Source: JAISGQ01 sp045534445 (GTDB lineage Bacteria > Bacillota > Clostridia > Oscillospirales > Acutalibacteraceae). Taken from it: a stretch of DNA of 11,466 nucleotides. Below, in pieces: positions 1 through 7,597 of this stretch (position 1 is the stretch's first letter; every line of letters begins with the position of its first letter). The stretch spans positions 1 through 11,466 of the forward strand of contig JAZSJQ010000107.1 in NCBI GenBank assembly GCA_045534445.1, written 5' to 3'. A program made the translations under genes and the position numbers. The notes beneath the pieces are model-generated. The model searched no databases. It saw only the letters and a program-made list of their open reading frames with translations, and was not told the origin of the DNA.

Positions 1-125
1 AGACTTGCATCCACACACAAGAATATAAGTACCGCCATAATTGCTGCAGGAACAAGTGCAAGCAGATTCAGCAACACATTTATAATTATCGCTTTTTCTC
101 TTGAATTATCGATTTCTTGATTCAT
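1..125 (-). CDS. Membrane protein, N-terminal fragment (cut by window edge)
   Basis: This is the first 41 codons of a minus-strand gene that continues beyond the left edge. A GGAG ribosome binding site lies 7 nt upstream of the ATG at 125-123. Another ATG at 131-129 lies only 1 nt from the same GGAG and is a less likely start. The peptide begins MNQEIDNSREKA, with charged residues, and then runs into a continuous hydrophobic stretch (about residues 13-38) that looks like a first transmembrane helix. The short charged lead followed by a helix resembles the start of some cation transporters, but too little is visible to assign a family. It lies downstream of the hydrogenase operon terminator and is probably a separate transcription unit. 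I see no clear promoter between the terminator and this start. Confidence 0.6.
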   Translation of the reverse strand, partial: MNQEIDNSREKAIIINVLLNLLALVPAAIMAVLIFLCVDAS

Positions 126-199
126 GTCCATGCTCCTTTCAAATAATCGTTGGAATACTGCTATCGGCATTCCCTACGTTTCCCATTCAAACCCAAACA

Positions 200-231
200 G
201 GGGAGAATATTGCAATGGCAATATTCTCCCC
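200..231 (-). terminator. Rho-independent-like terminator of the hydrogenase operon
   Basis: A perfect 14-bp inverted repeat (GGGGAGAATATTGC and its complement) with a 4-nt loop lies 13 nt beyond the hydA stop codon. Read on the minus strand it is followed by a moderately T-rich tract (GTTTGGGTTTG) rather than a clean U-run. The position, stem length and small loop support termination of the long minus-strand operon, or at least 3'-end stabilisation. The stem is nearly symmetric, so it could also act on plus-strand transcripts. Confidence 0.75.
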
Positions 232-244
232 ATAGTCAGGTTAA

Positions 245-1987
245 TTAATATCTGGTCTTTGCGGTGTAGTGAGTGTGGAGGATCTCATGAGCCTTGTGAC
301 CGTTGGGCTCGCCGAGGTACTCAGCGTATGCCTTCTTGATTGCAGGGTTCTCATGGGACTTACGCAGTGCCTTGCCCTCGTCCTCACGGTAAAGTGCAGC
401 AGCACGGAGAGCCTTGAGGTCTACAGTGTTGCGTACAGAAGCGGGCTGGATGGGCTGGCCACCGCCGTTGATGCAGCCGCCGGGGCAGCACATGACTTCT
501 ACGAAGTGAACCTCAACCTCGCCTGCCTTGATCATGTCAAGGAGCTTAGCAGCGTTGGAAAGACCGGAGCAGACAGCAGTCTTGATGGTAATTCCGCCTG
601 CATTGTATGCAGCAAACTTGATGCCTTCCATACCACGAACCTCAGTGTACTCGATGGGCTCGACAGTCTTGTTCTCAAGAACCTCAACTGCGGTACGGAG
701 AGCTGCTTCCATAACACCGCCGGTGGTACCGAAGATAACTGCAGCACCGGTGGACTCACCGAGGATAGGATCGAAGTCCTCATCGGGGAGGGTGTTGAAC
801 TTGATGCCTGCACGCTCGATCATACGAGCAAGCTCACGGGTGGTAAGAGCGTAATCAACATCAGCATAACCTGCTGCTGCCATTTCGTCTCTGCCGCACT
901 CGAACTTCTTAGCGGTACAGGGCATGATAGCAACGGAAACGATATCCTTGGGATCGATGCCGTTCTTCTCTGCATACCAGGTCTTGATCATAGCACCCTG
1001 CATCTGCTGGGGGCTCTTACAGGTAGAGAGGTTGGGAATGAACTCAGGATAGTAATGCTCGCAGAAGTTGATCCATCCGGGGGAGCAGGAGGTGATCATG
1101 GGGAGAGTGCCGCCGTTCTTTACTCTGCCGAGAAGCTCGGTGCCTTCTTCCATGATGGTGAGGTCTGCGCCGAAGTCGGTATCGAATACCTTATCGAAGC
1201 CGAGTCTGCGGAGAGCAGCTGCCATCTTGCCGGTTACTAACGTTCCGGGCACCATGCCGAAGCACTCGCCGAGAGTTGCACGGATGGAAGGAGCGGTGTG
1301 AACAACAACGTGCTTGGAGGGATCGCTGATAGCAGCGAATACCTTATCGGTGTCGTCCTTCTCGGTGAGAGCACCGGTGGGGCAAGCTACGATACACTGA
1401 CCGCAAGCTACGCAAGCGACATCGTTGAGCTTTGCCTCGAAGGGAGAACCGATCTCGGTGTCGAAACCACGGTTGTTAGCACCGATAACAGATACGAACT
1501 GGTTGTTGCAAGCACCCACGCAGCGACGGCAGAGGATGCACTTGGAGTTATCTCTTACAAGGTAAGAGGTGGAGTTGTCGATCTCAGTCTGAGGAACAGA
1601 GCCTGCAAAGCGGTCTGCATTCTCAACGCCGTACTCACGGCAGAGCTTCTGAAGCTCGCAGTCGGTGCTGCGTACGCAGGAGAGGCAAGCCTTGTTATGT
1701 ACGGAAAGGATGAGCTCGAGGTTGGTCTTGCGGCTCTTTCTGATGAGCTCGGTGTTGGTGTAAACCTCAAGACCCTCATTGATGGGGTATACGCAAGCGG
1801 CAACAGGAGCGCGGCCGCCCTTTACTTCTACAACGCACATACGGCAAGCGCCGATCTCGTTGATGTCCTTAAGATAGCAGAGAGTAGGAATCTCTATACC
1901 GGCAAGACGTGCAGCCTCAAGAATGGTAGAACCGGCAGGAGCCTGTACATCAATACCGTTGATTTTTACATTGATCATGTTTTCCAT
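245..1987 (-). CDS. hydA: Catalytic subunit of NAD(P)-linked [FeFe] hydrogenase (HydA/HndD type)
   Basis: This 580-aa catalytic subunit reversibly makes H2 from protons. It probably takes electrons from ferredoxin and from NAD(P)H through the partner flavoprotein encoded just upstream (cytoplasmic complex). Seen in the sequence: an N-terminal [2Fe-2S] domain (C37, C48, C51, C65), a His-Cys3 [4Fe-4S] site (H97, C101, C104, C110), two CxxCxxCxxxC [4Fe-4S] motifs (from C150 and C192), then the H-cluster domain with loops TSCSPGW (299-305), MPCTAKKFE (355-363) and EVMCCPGGC (497-505). The first loop differs from the textbook TSCCPxW: serine stands where the second cysteine is expected. The size resembles HndD (about 585 aa), and the extra C-terminal [2Fe-2S] domain of Thermotoga HydA is absent. 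The chosen ATG (1987) has AAGGAGT 9 nt upstream; the GTG at 1996 would be only 1 nt from GGAG. It is the last gene of the operon. Whether it truly bifurcates electrons is inferred from the subunit set. Confidence 0.95.
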   Translation of the reverse strand: MENMINVKINGIDVQAPAGSTILEAARLAGIEIPTLCYLKDINEIGACRMCVVEVKGGRAPVAACVYPINEGLEVYTNTELIRKSRKTNLELILSVHNKACLSCVRSTDCELQKLCREYGVENADRFAGSVPQTEIDNSTSYLVRDNSKCILCRRCVGACNNQFVSVIGANNRGFDTEIGSPFEAKLNDVACVACGQCIVACPTGALTEKDDTDKVFAAISDPSKHVVVHTAPSIRATLGECFGMVPGTLVTGKMAAALRRLGFDKVFDTDFGADLTIMEEGTELLGRVKNGGTLPMITSCSPGWINFCEHYYPEFIPNLSTCKSPQQMQGAMIKTWYAEKNGIDPKDIVSVAIMPCTAKKFECGRDEMAAAGYADVDYALTTRELARMIERAGIKFNTLPDEDFDPILGESTGAAVIFGTTGGVMEAALRTAVEVLENKTVEPIEYTEVRGMEGIKFAAYNAGGITIKTAVCSGLSNAAKLLDMIKAGEVEVHFVEVMCCPGGCINGGGQPIQPASVRNTVDLKALRAAALYREDEGKALRKSHENPAIKKAYAEYLGEPNGHKAHEILHTHYTAKTRY

Positions 1988-2005
1988 TATAGGCACACTC
2001 CTTTC

Positions 2006-3838
2006 TTAGTTCTTGCTGATAGCCTTGAACTTACAGTTGTCGATACATACGCCGCACTTTACGCACTTAGCGGTGTCGATTGCAAAGGAAGCAAGCTTAT
2101 GACCCGGTGCGATATAGTCGGTTCTGGTGATGGCAGCAGCGGGGCAGTTCTTAGCGCAGAGACCGCAGCCGATGCACTTGTCCTGATCGACAACGAAGGA
2201 AAGGAGATCCTTACAGATGCCTGCAGGGCACTTCTTATCAACAATGTGAGCTACATACTCATCACGGAAGAAACGGAGAGTGGAAAGAACAGGGTTGGGA
2301 GCAGTCTGACCGAGACCGCAGAGGGAGTTGGTCTTAATGAAGGTGCAGAGCTCTTCGAGCTTCTCGATATCATCGATCTCGCCCTTACCCTTGGTGATTC
2401 TGTCGAGGATCTCGTACATTCTTCTGGTACCGATACGGCAGGGAGTACACTTACCGCAGGACTCATCGACGGTGAAGTCGAGGAAGAACTTAGCGATATC
2501 AACCATACAGTTGTCCTCGTCCATGACGATAAGACCGCCGGAGCCGATCATAGCGCCGATAGATGCGAGAGAATCGTAATCAAGGGGAATGTCGATATAT
2601 TCAGCAGGTACGCAAGCGCCGGAAGGTCCGCCGAGCTGTGCAGCCTTGAACTTCTTGCCGTTTGCTACGCCGCCGCCGATTTCATTGATAACGGTGGAAA
2701 GAGGAGTACCCATGGGGATCTCAACGAGACCTGTGTTGTTGATCTTACCGCCGAGAGCGAATACCTTGGTACCAGCAGCCTTCTCGCTGCCGGGCTCTGC
2801 AAACCACTTGCCGCCCTTAAGGATGATCTGGGGGATGTTTGCATAGGACTCAACGTTGTTGAGAACGGTGGGCTTGCCAAAGAGACCCTTAACTGCGGGG
2901 AAGGGAGGACGGGGACGGGGCTCACCGCGGTTACCCTCGATGGAGGTCATAAGAGAGGTCTCCTCACCGCAAACGAATGCGCCTGCACCGAAGCGGAGCT
3001 CGAGGTTGAAGTTGAAGCCTGTACCGAAGATGTCCTCGCCCAGCAGGCCGTATTCACGAGCCTGACCGATAGCGATCTCAAGACGATGGATAGCGATGGG
3101 GTACTCAGCACGAACGTAGATGTAACCCTGGGATGCGCCGATAGCATAGCCTGCGATAGCCATAGCTTCGATAACAGCATGGGGGTCACCTTCGAGGATG
3201 GAACGGTCCATGAATGCACCGGGGTCGCCTTCGTCAGCGTTACAGCAGACATACTTCTGGTCTGCTGCGTTAGCTGCTGCGAAGCTCCACTTGAGACCGG
3301 TGGGGAATCCGCCGCCGCCACGACCGCGAAGACCGGAATCCTTGACAACCTGGATAACTTCCTCAGGAGTCATTTCGGTAAGAACCTTACCGAGAGCCTG
3401 ATAACCGTCCATAGCGATGTACTCATCGATTACCTCGGGGTTGATAAGACCGCAGTTACGAAGAGCAACTCTCTTCTGTGCGCGGTAGAAGTTGGTGTCG
3501 TTAAGAGAGGTATGTCTGCCTGCAGCCTCTGCCTTCTCTTTAACCTCAGCGGGAACGTCAGCATAAACAAGACGCTCAACGATACGGCCCTTAAGGAGAT
3601 GCTCCTTAACGATTGTTTCAACGTCTTCAACGGTAACATTGCTGTAGAATACGCCTTCGGGGTATACAACAACAACGGGACCGAGAACACAAAGACCGAA
3701 GCAGCCGGTCTGAACGAGCTTTACTTCGTCAGCAAGACCTGTAGCTGCGAGGTGCTCGTTGAATGCTGCCTGAATTTTAACACTGCCGGAGGAAGTACAA
3801 CCGGTACCTCCGCAGATAAGCACTTCAGCACGAATCAT
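2006..3838 (-). CDS. hydB: NuoF-like flavoprotein subunit of NAD(P)-linked hydrogenase (HydB/HndC)
   Basis: This 610-aa diaphorase subunit binds FMN and NAD(P)(H) and carries electrons to HydA. In bifurcating HydABC complexes this subunit holds the flavin and the ferredoxin/NADH branch point. Domains in order: N-terminal thioredoxin-like [2Fe-2S] (C9, C14, C46, C50); a NuoF core with the glycine-rich FMN loop GRGGGGFPTG (172-181), NADEGDPGAF (200-209) and GAGAFVCGEETSL (284-296); an SLBB-like region about 365-440; the NuoF [4Fe-4S] site C461, C464, C467, C507; a CPAGIC pair (C537, C542); and two C-terminal ferredoxin clusters (from C555 and C592). The length fits HydB (about 600-630 aa). The start has AGGAGG 9 nt upstream. 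It lies 18 nt before hydA and 16 nt after the HndB-like gene. It has no TTA, CTA or TCA codons, which leaves the antisense strand open throughout and points to biased, high-expression codon use. Confidence 0.95.
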   Translation of the reverse strand: MIRAEVLICGGTGCTSSGSVKIQAAFNEHLAATGLADEVKLVQTGCFGLCVLGPVVVVYPEGVFYSNVTVEDVETIVKEHLLKGRIVERLVYADVPAEVKEKAEAAGRHTSLNDTNFYRAQKRVALRNCGLINPEVIDEYIAMDGYQALGKVLTEMTPEEVIQVVKDSGLRGRGGGGFPTGLKWSFAAANAADQKYVCCNADEGDPGAFMDRSILEGDPHAVIEAMAIAGYAIGASQGYIYVRAEYPIAIHRLEIAIGQAREYGLLGEDIFGTGFNFNLELRFGAGAFVCGEETSLMTSIEGNRGEPRPRPPFPAVKGLFGKPTVLNNVESYANIPQIILKGGKWFAEPGSEKAAGTKVFALGGKINNTGLVEIPMGTPLSTVINEIGGGVANGKKFKAAQLGGPSGACVPAEYIDIPLDYDSLASIGAMIGSGGLIVMDEDNCMVDIAKFFLDFTVDESCGKCTPCRIGTRRMYEILDRITKGKGEIDDIEKLEELCTFIKTNSLCGLGQTAPNPVLSTLRFFRDEYVAHIVDKKCPAGICKDLLSFVVDQDKCIGCGLCAKNCPAAAITRTDYIAPGHKLASFAIDTAKCVKCGVCIDNCKFKAISKN

Positions 3839-3854
3839 TTGTCAGTTCCTCCTC

Positions 3855-4226
3855 TTATTTTGCAACGTTGTTGATGGTGTACTCAGCGACGACGTTACCG
3901 TTCTTGAGGTGCTCCTCAATTACGCGTGCAGCCTTCTCTGCGTCCATCTTGACGTAGGTGGTCTTCTCTGTGTCGGAGGTGTAGACCTCGACAACAGGCT
4001 CATACTGGCAGATGCCGATGCAGCCTGTCTGGGTTACGCTGACCTTGTCAGCAAGTCCTGCGTTTGCAACACCCTCAACGAATGCTGCGAGAACGGGACG
4101 TGCGCCTGCTGCGATACCGCAGGTAGCCATACCGACGACTACTCTGATCTCTCCGGAACCTTCACGGATAACGACCTTACCCTTCATGCGTTCCTTGATT
4201 GCAGCGAGTTCTGCTAAAGATTTCAT
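3855..4226 (-). CDS. hndB: HndB-like thioredoxin-fold [2Fe-2S] ferredoxin protein
   Basis: This 123-aa protein resembles HndB of NADP-linked hydrogenases, a thioredoxin-like [2Fe-2S] ferredoxin family member that sits between the NuoE-like and NuoF-like genes. Visible features: a mostly helical N-terminal lead (MKSLAELAAIKERMKGK), GMATCGIAAGAR around C36, and QTGCIGIC with C69 and C73, followed by YEPVVEVY. Only three cysteines are present. The second cysteine of the first pair is missing, so either a cluster has a non-cysteine ligand or the domain binds none. I recall the TCGIAAGAR form from HndB proteins generally, so this may be a family trait. The ATG at 4226 follows AAGGA by 10 nt; an upstream ATG at 4298 would add a poorly conserved-looking extension that overlaps the previous gene. 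The role in the complex (structural or electron-relay) is not known from sequence. Confidence 0.85.
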   Translation of the reverse strand: MKSLAELAAIKERMKGKVVIREGSGEIRVVVGMATCGIAAGARPVLAAFVEGVANAGLADKVSVTQTGCIGICQYEPVVEVYTSDTEKTTYVKMDAEKAARVIEEHLKNGNVVAEYTINNVAK

Positions 4227-4260
4227 GATATAACATTCCTTTCCGAATAGTTTAATACAT

Positions 4261-4821
4261 TTATAATGTGTAACCGGTCTCGGCATACTGTTCCTCAAGG
4301 GAAGAGCCGATCCAGGCTATTACCTCAATACTGTTCAGCGGTACGTCCTCGAGCACTTCCCGAAGCATTCGGGTGTCGAGACTCACCTCACCTTTTGGGT
4401 GAGTATGCTGAAAAACGAAATCAATGTCCGGTGAGCCGTGGATCAGCGTTGTTATAGTTGACACTATATCGCCGAGCGGCACAAAATCAATATGATCGGT
4501 GTAAAAGAGTGCAGAAAGCTTTGTTCCGTGTTCCTCGGGGGAAAGCTCCTCGGATACTGACTCTATGGTAAGATCACCGCCGGTCTGCTCTGCCGCAAGC
4601 TTTAAGAAGGAGATTCCCATGCCAACGGGACGAGTTGTTCTCGTTGTGACAAAGGGGTCTGTAACCCTCGCTAAAAACTCGGGCTTCATTCCGCAGCCGT
4701 CATCGGTAATGGTAAAGCGCAGAGTGTTTTCCGTTTCCTCAAGTGCGATGGTGATGAGCTTAGCTCTCGCCTTGACCGAGTTTTCCGCTATGTCGAGAAT
4801 GTTTAAGGATAATTCTTTCAT
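4261..4821 (-). CDS. Histidine-kinase-like ATPase protein (HATPase_c) without phospho-acceptor domain
   Basis: This 186-aa protein starts directly with a GHKL ATPase fold: N-box NILDIAENSVKA (7-18, Mg ligand N14), G1 box DDGCGM (40-45), F-box DPF (55-57) and G2 box GMGISF (67-72). No dimerisation/phosphoacceptor histidine domain, membrane segment or receiver domain is present, so it is not a complete sensor kinase. The remaining roughly 80 residues (after about 106) form a C-terminal domain I do not recognise. The start codon overlaps the stop of the PHP gene (ATGA, 4818-4821), indicating translational coupling. Proteins of this kind occur in clostridial [FeFe]-hydrogenase clusters; a role as serine/threonine-type kinase or anti-sigma-like switch in redox signalling is inference. 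A 34-nt gap separates it from the HndB-like gene. Confidence 0.85.
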   Translation of the reverse strand: MKELSLNILDIAENSVKARAKLITIALEETENTLRFTITDDGCGMKPEFLARVTDPFVTTRTTRPVGMGISFLKLAAEQTGGDLTIESVSEELSPEEHGTKLSALFYTDHIDFVPLGDIVSTITTLIHGSPDIDFVFQHTHPKGEVSLDTRMLREVLEDVPLNSIEVIAWIGSSLEEQYAETGYTL

Positions 4822-5552
4822 TTTCCTCTCAGCACCTTAAAAAGCTGTTTTCTGACGAAGTCACCGCTGTATGGCTCGTCCTCTATTTCAAGAAACGCTT
4901 CCGCGTCTCTTAAATCGAGCAGATTGTGAGCATCCGAGCCGACCAGCATTTTCATGCCTTTGAGCATCGGGAATCTCTCTGCATATTCCTCATACTTTTC
5001 TCCGTTGTGCAGCTCAAAGCAGGAGAACACGGGAGTTTCGGGGAATACGCCCAGCGTTGCGACTATGCCGTTTGAAGTTCTGTCGATGTGAGCAGGATAA
5101 CAGATTCCGTTGAACCTTCCCACCACCTCGGGAACTTCATCTATTGAAATATCGGTAGCATTTATCAGCAGGTCTTCTTCGATTCCGATGATGTTATCCT
5201 CATCGTCGCATATCTGCTGATTGCCGAAAAGGTCGGGTCTGTTGGGTATCCTCATTCTCCGCTTGTCGATCTCGTCATTGAACGCCAGAGCGTCCTCAAG
5301 AGTTTCAAACAGACAGACAACGTGGATATCCTCCATTGTGGTCAGCTCCATGCCTGCGATTGGGATAACTCCGTACCGCTTTGCCGCCGTATAGAAGGCA
5401 GGGCAGTTGCGGCAGGTGTTATGGTCTGTCAGGGCGGCGATCTGTATGCCGTTTATGGCACACATACCTGCCACGCTGTTAGGCGTGCTGTCATCGTCAC
5501 CGCAGGGAGACAGGCAGGAATGAATGTGAAAGTCGTAATAATACTTTCCCAT
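4818..5552 (-). CDS. PHP-domain metal-dependent phosphoesterase
   Basis: This 244-aa protein of the PHP (polymerase and histidinol phosphatase) superfamily is expected to be a cytoplasmic metal-dependent phosphoesterase. Catalytic-type residues are visible in order: DFHIHS (D7, H9, H11), LTDHNT (D43, H44), GMELTT (E69), H77, PAHIDR (H155) and GSDAHN (D207, H209), i.e. the expected multinuclear metal site. Several cysteines cluster near the active site (C13, C17, C47, C50), which is unusual and could allow redox sensitivity. The substrate is unknown. Related genes in this context suggest removal of a phosphate placed by a neighbouring HATPase protein, or turnover of a small phosphate messenger; both are inference. 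It starts 3 nt after the preceding DRTGG gene with only a weak GAG ribosome site, so it probably depends on coupling, and it overlaps the next gene by 4 nt. Confidence 0.9.
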   Translation of the reverse strand: MGKYYYDFHIHSCLSPCGDDDSTPNSVAGMCAINGIQIAALTDHNTCRNCPAFYTAAKRYGVIPIAGMELTTMEDIHVVCLFETLEDALAFNDEIDKRRMRIPNRPDLFGNQQICDDEDNIIGIEEDLLINATDISIDEVPEVVGRFNGICYPAHIDRTSNGIVATLGVFPETPVFSCFELHNGEKYEEYAERFPMLKGMKMLVGSDAHNLLDLRDAEAFLEIEDEPYSGDFVRKQLFKVLRGK

Positions 5553-5555
5553 AAC

Positions 5556-5882
5556 TCAAAGAACCGAGGCTACCATTGCGGCGATGTCAAAGGCTGACTT
5601 TTCTGAAGAAAGGACGTTGATGCCCTTTTCCTCGGAAAGATTTCTGACATTCTCATCAAGCTCCACGCTTTCAGCGAGGATTATGCAGGATACATCCGTA
5701 AGGGTTGCAACAGCACATATATTGGCGTTGCTCATTATGGTTATCCATGCATTGCCGCTTTCCGCCTTGCTCATTACCCAGCTGAGCAGGTCACCTATGT
5801 ATCCGCCCTCTATCTCCCTTTCGGGCTTGGGAAGAGAGAGAACACGCAGTCCTTTTTCAGAGGCAAACTGAGAAACAGTCAT
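5556..5882 (-). CDS. DRTGG-domain protein (second copy in operon)
   Basis: This 108-aa single-domain protein resembles DRTGG domains (named for conserved residues in other members; biochemical role unsettled). Visible features are GGYIGDLLSWVM (26-37), AWITIMSN (45-52) and ADVSCIILAE-like TDVSCIILAE (62-71), then an EKGINVLSS segment typical of the family's C-terminal half. The start at 5882 has GGAGG 9 nt upstream and lies 4 nt after the HydS-like stop. An in-frame ATG at 5918 would add a basic tail read from inside the previous gene and is rejected. It pairs with the other DRTGG gene at 7594-7956, but the two are too divergent to be a recent duplication. A small-ligand or nucleotide-sensing role in hydrogenase regulation is inference. 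Confidence 0.75.
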   Translation of the reverse strand: MTVSQFASEKGLRVLSLPKPEREIEGGYIGDLLSWVMSKAESGNAWITIMSNANICAVATLTDVSCIILAESVELDENVRNLSEEKGINVLSSEKSAFDIAAMVASVL

Positions 5883-5886
5883 GTTT

Positions 5887-7173
5887 TTACGCCTCCTCTT
5901 TATCTTTCTTGCTTTCAAGATACGCTTTAAGCTCTTCCCTCATGCCGATTATACAGTCTGAGAGACACGCCTTGCCCTTTACCACGTCCTCAGCAAATGC
6001 ACGGCAGTTGGGCGCTCCGCAGGTTCCGCAGTCTATGCCGGGAAGCCCCTCGCGCACCCTCTGTATCTCCGCCATCATTCTGATGGAGGCGCCGATATTG
6101 TCGCCCAGGCGCTTTACCGGCTGATAGGTGGGCAGTGTATCAAAGAAATAGTTTTCGGGGATATATTCATCTTTTATTAAATTGTTCTGGGAAACAGGCA
6201 TATACTTTCTCAGAGTCTGAAGTCTTGCCTTTGCTATGTAGGGGTTTTCAACCGTCATAACACCGCCGACGCAGCCGCCGGGACAGGCATTGAGCTCGAT
6301 AAACTCAAGCTGAGGCATATTTCCCGTTTCTATCATATCGAGAACCTTTGTTACATTATCGATACCGTCGGCAGCGAGATAACGCTCATTGAAGATAGCG
6401 GAGGCTTCGCCGCCTGTTGTTGCCCAGCCTACGCCTATCTTGCCCGACTGCGCTATCTGGCGGGGAGTATTCTCCCTCTTCATCACGTTGAGCAGAAGGA
6501 AATAGACATCGTTTATGGCGATGACCTCATCGACCTTACTCTTTCTGCCTGCTATATCATTTGTAACGTAGCTCACCTTCGCAGGACAGGGCGATATAAA
6601 AAACACTCCTATATCGCTGTCTGTAAGCTCCGGATGCTCCGCAAGAGCCTTTTCGCGAGCCTTGATGGCTGCAAGCTCAACGGGAGGCAGCAGGGGCATT
6701 ATATGGTCCTGAAGGGAAGGGAACCTTGTCTCGATAAGTCTGACCACCGCGGGACAAGCCGAGCTTATTACCGGCTTTATGACCCTATCGGTATGCAGAT
6801 ACATTCTGGTGTAGCCCGATACCATCTCTGCTGCGGTGGAAACCTCATAAACGTCGTCGAAGCCTATTTTCAGAAGTCCGTCAAGGACATAGTCCACATC
6901 GTCAAGTGAGTCAAACTGACCGTAAAGGGTGGGTGCCGGGAGGGCAATCTTCCACTTATATTCGTTAAGCTTTTCAAGCTTGCTGTGGACAGGCTTCTTT
7001 GCATGGTGCGTACAAACGCGGATACATTCTCCGCAGTCTATACACTTATCTGCACTGATCTCTGCCTTTCCGTTTCTGATTCTGATCGCCTCGGTGGGGC
7101 AGTGCTTCATACAGGCAGTACAGCCGTGACATTTCTGCGGATCGAGATATACCGAATGCTTGTAATTAGTCAT
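5887..7173 (-). CDS. hydS: Group-D-like putative sensory [FeFe] hydrogenase (HydS)
   Basis: This 428-aa protein has two N-terminal [4Fe-4S] ferredoxin motifs (C15, C18, C21, C25; C44, C47, C50, C54), an H-cluster domain, and a C-terminal four-cysteine Fe-S motif (C382, C385, C390, C407) before a charged tail. Four H-cluster cysteines are present: SSACPAV (C140), SPCPAK (C196) and ELNACPGGC (C297, C301). Compared with catalytic enzymes, the proton-transfer cysteine next to C140 is alanine (A139), the methionine before the PC motif is serine (S194), and the methionine in the third loop is asparagine (N295). From established work, such substitutions mark slow, putatively sensory hydrogenases of group D (as in Thermoanaerobacter mathranii HydS). 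No PAS domain is fused, which separates it from group C. It starts 1 nt after the small HATPase gene. H2 or redox sensing is the likely role; the signal output is inferred from the neighbours. Confidence 0.9.
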   Translation of the reverse strand: MTNYKHSVYLDPQKCHGCTACMKHCPTEAIRIRNGKAEISADKCIDCGECIRVCTHHAKKPVHSKLEKLNEYKWKIALPAPTLYGQFDSLDDVDYVLDGLLKIGFDDVYEVSTAAEMVSGYTRMYLHTDRVIKPVISSACPAVVRLIETRFPSLQDHIMPLLPPVELAAIKAREKALAEHPELTDSDIGVFFISPCPAKVSYVTNDIAGRKSKVDEVIAINDVYFLLLNVMKRENTPRQIAQSGKIGVGWATTGGEASAIFNERYLAADGIDNVTKVLDMIETGNMPQLEFIELNACPGGCVGGVMTVENPYIAKARLQTLRKYMPVSQNNLIKDEYIPENYFFDTLPTYQPVKRLGDNIGASIRMMAEIQRVREGLPGIDCGTCGAPNCRAFAEDVVKGKACLSDCIIGMREELKAYLESKKDKEEA

Positions 7174-7174
7174 A

Positions 7175-7597
7175 TCAGAAATTGACGCGCATCGTAATTG
7201 TAGTGCCGCGTCCTACCTCCGTATCGATTTTCATCTCATCGGTGTAGTTCTTCATGTTCGGCAAGCCCATTCCGGCGCCGAAGCCGAGGGAACGGATATT
7301 GTCGGGGGCTGTTGAGTAGCCCTCCTTCATGGCAAGCTCCACGTCGGGGATGCCGGGTCCGCTGTCGGCGAGGATTATCTCTATACCATCCTCATAAACA
7401 ATGACATCTGCACTCCCGCCATCTGCGTGGATGACCATGTTAATCTCACCCTCGTACATTGCGATGGAGACTCTGCGGTAAATTTCGGGTGCTATACCCA
7501 TTTCGCGCAGGCTCTTCTTAACCATGACAGATGCCTGACCTGCCGAGGTAAAATTATCGCCGTCTACGTCGTAATGAAATTTAACAAGCTCGCTCAT
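7175..7597 (-). CDS. Small HATPase / anti-sigma-factor-like serine kinase fold
   Basis: This 140-aa stand-alone GHKL ATPase domain has RsbW/SpoIIAB-like proportions. Visible motifs: N-box region IAMYEGEINMVIHA (45-58, with E49 and N53), G1 box DSGPGI (78-83), and G2 region GFGAGMGL (105-112), followed by VGRGTTITM (128-136). No sensor, transmembrane or histidine-acceptor domain is present. Its start overlaps the stop of the DRTGG gene (ATGA at 7594-7597), and the HydS-like gene follows after 1 nt, so the three are tightly coupled. Proteins of this class phosphorylate serine/threonine on partner proteins or sequester sigma factors. A partner is not evident here, since no STAS anti-anti-sigma gene is seen; HydS or a DRTGG protein are possible partners by position only. 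Confidence 0.88.
   Translation of the reverse strand: MSELVKFHYDVDGDNFTSAGQASVMVKKSLREMGIAPEIYRRVSIAMYEGEINMVIHADGGSADVIVYEDGIEIILADSGPGIPDVELAMKEGYSTAPDNIRSLGFGAGMGLPNMKNYTDEMKIDTEVGRGTTITMRVNF

Noticed and set aside
269..1240. 323-aa plus-strand open frame antisense to hydA
   Set aside because: Same explanation: a shadow of hydA with no independent start signal or recognisable domain.
1298..3874. 858-aa plus-strand open frame antisense to hydA and hydB
   Set aside because: It is codon-aligned antisense to two certain genes, has no ribosome site, and its composition mirrors the sense genes. It is an artefact of codon bias.
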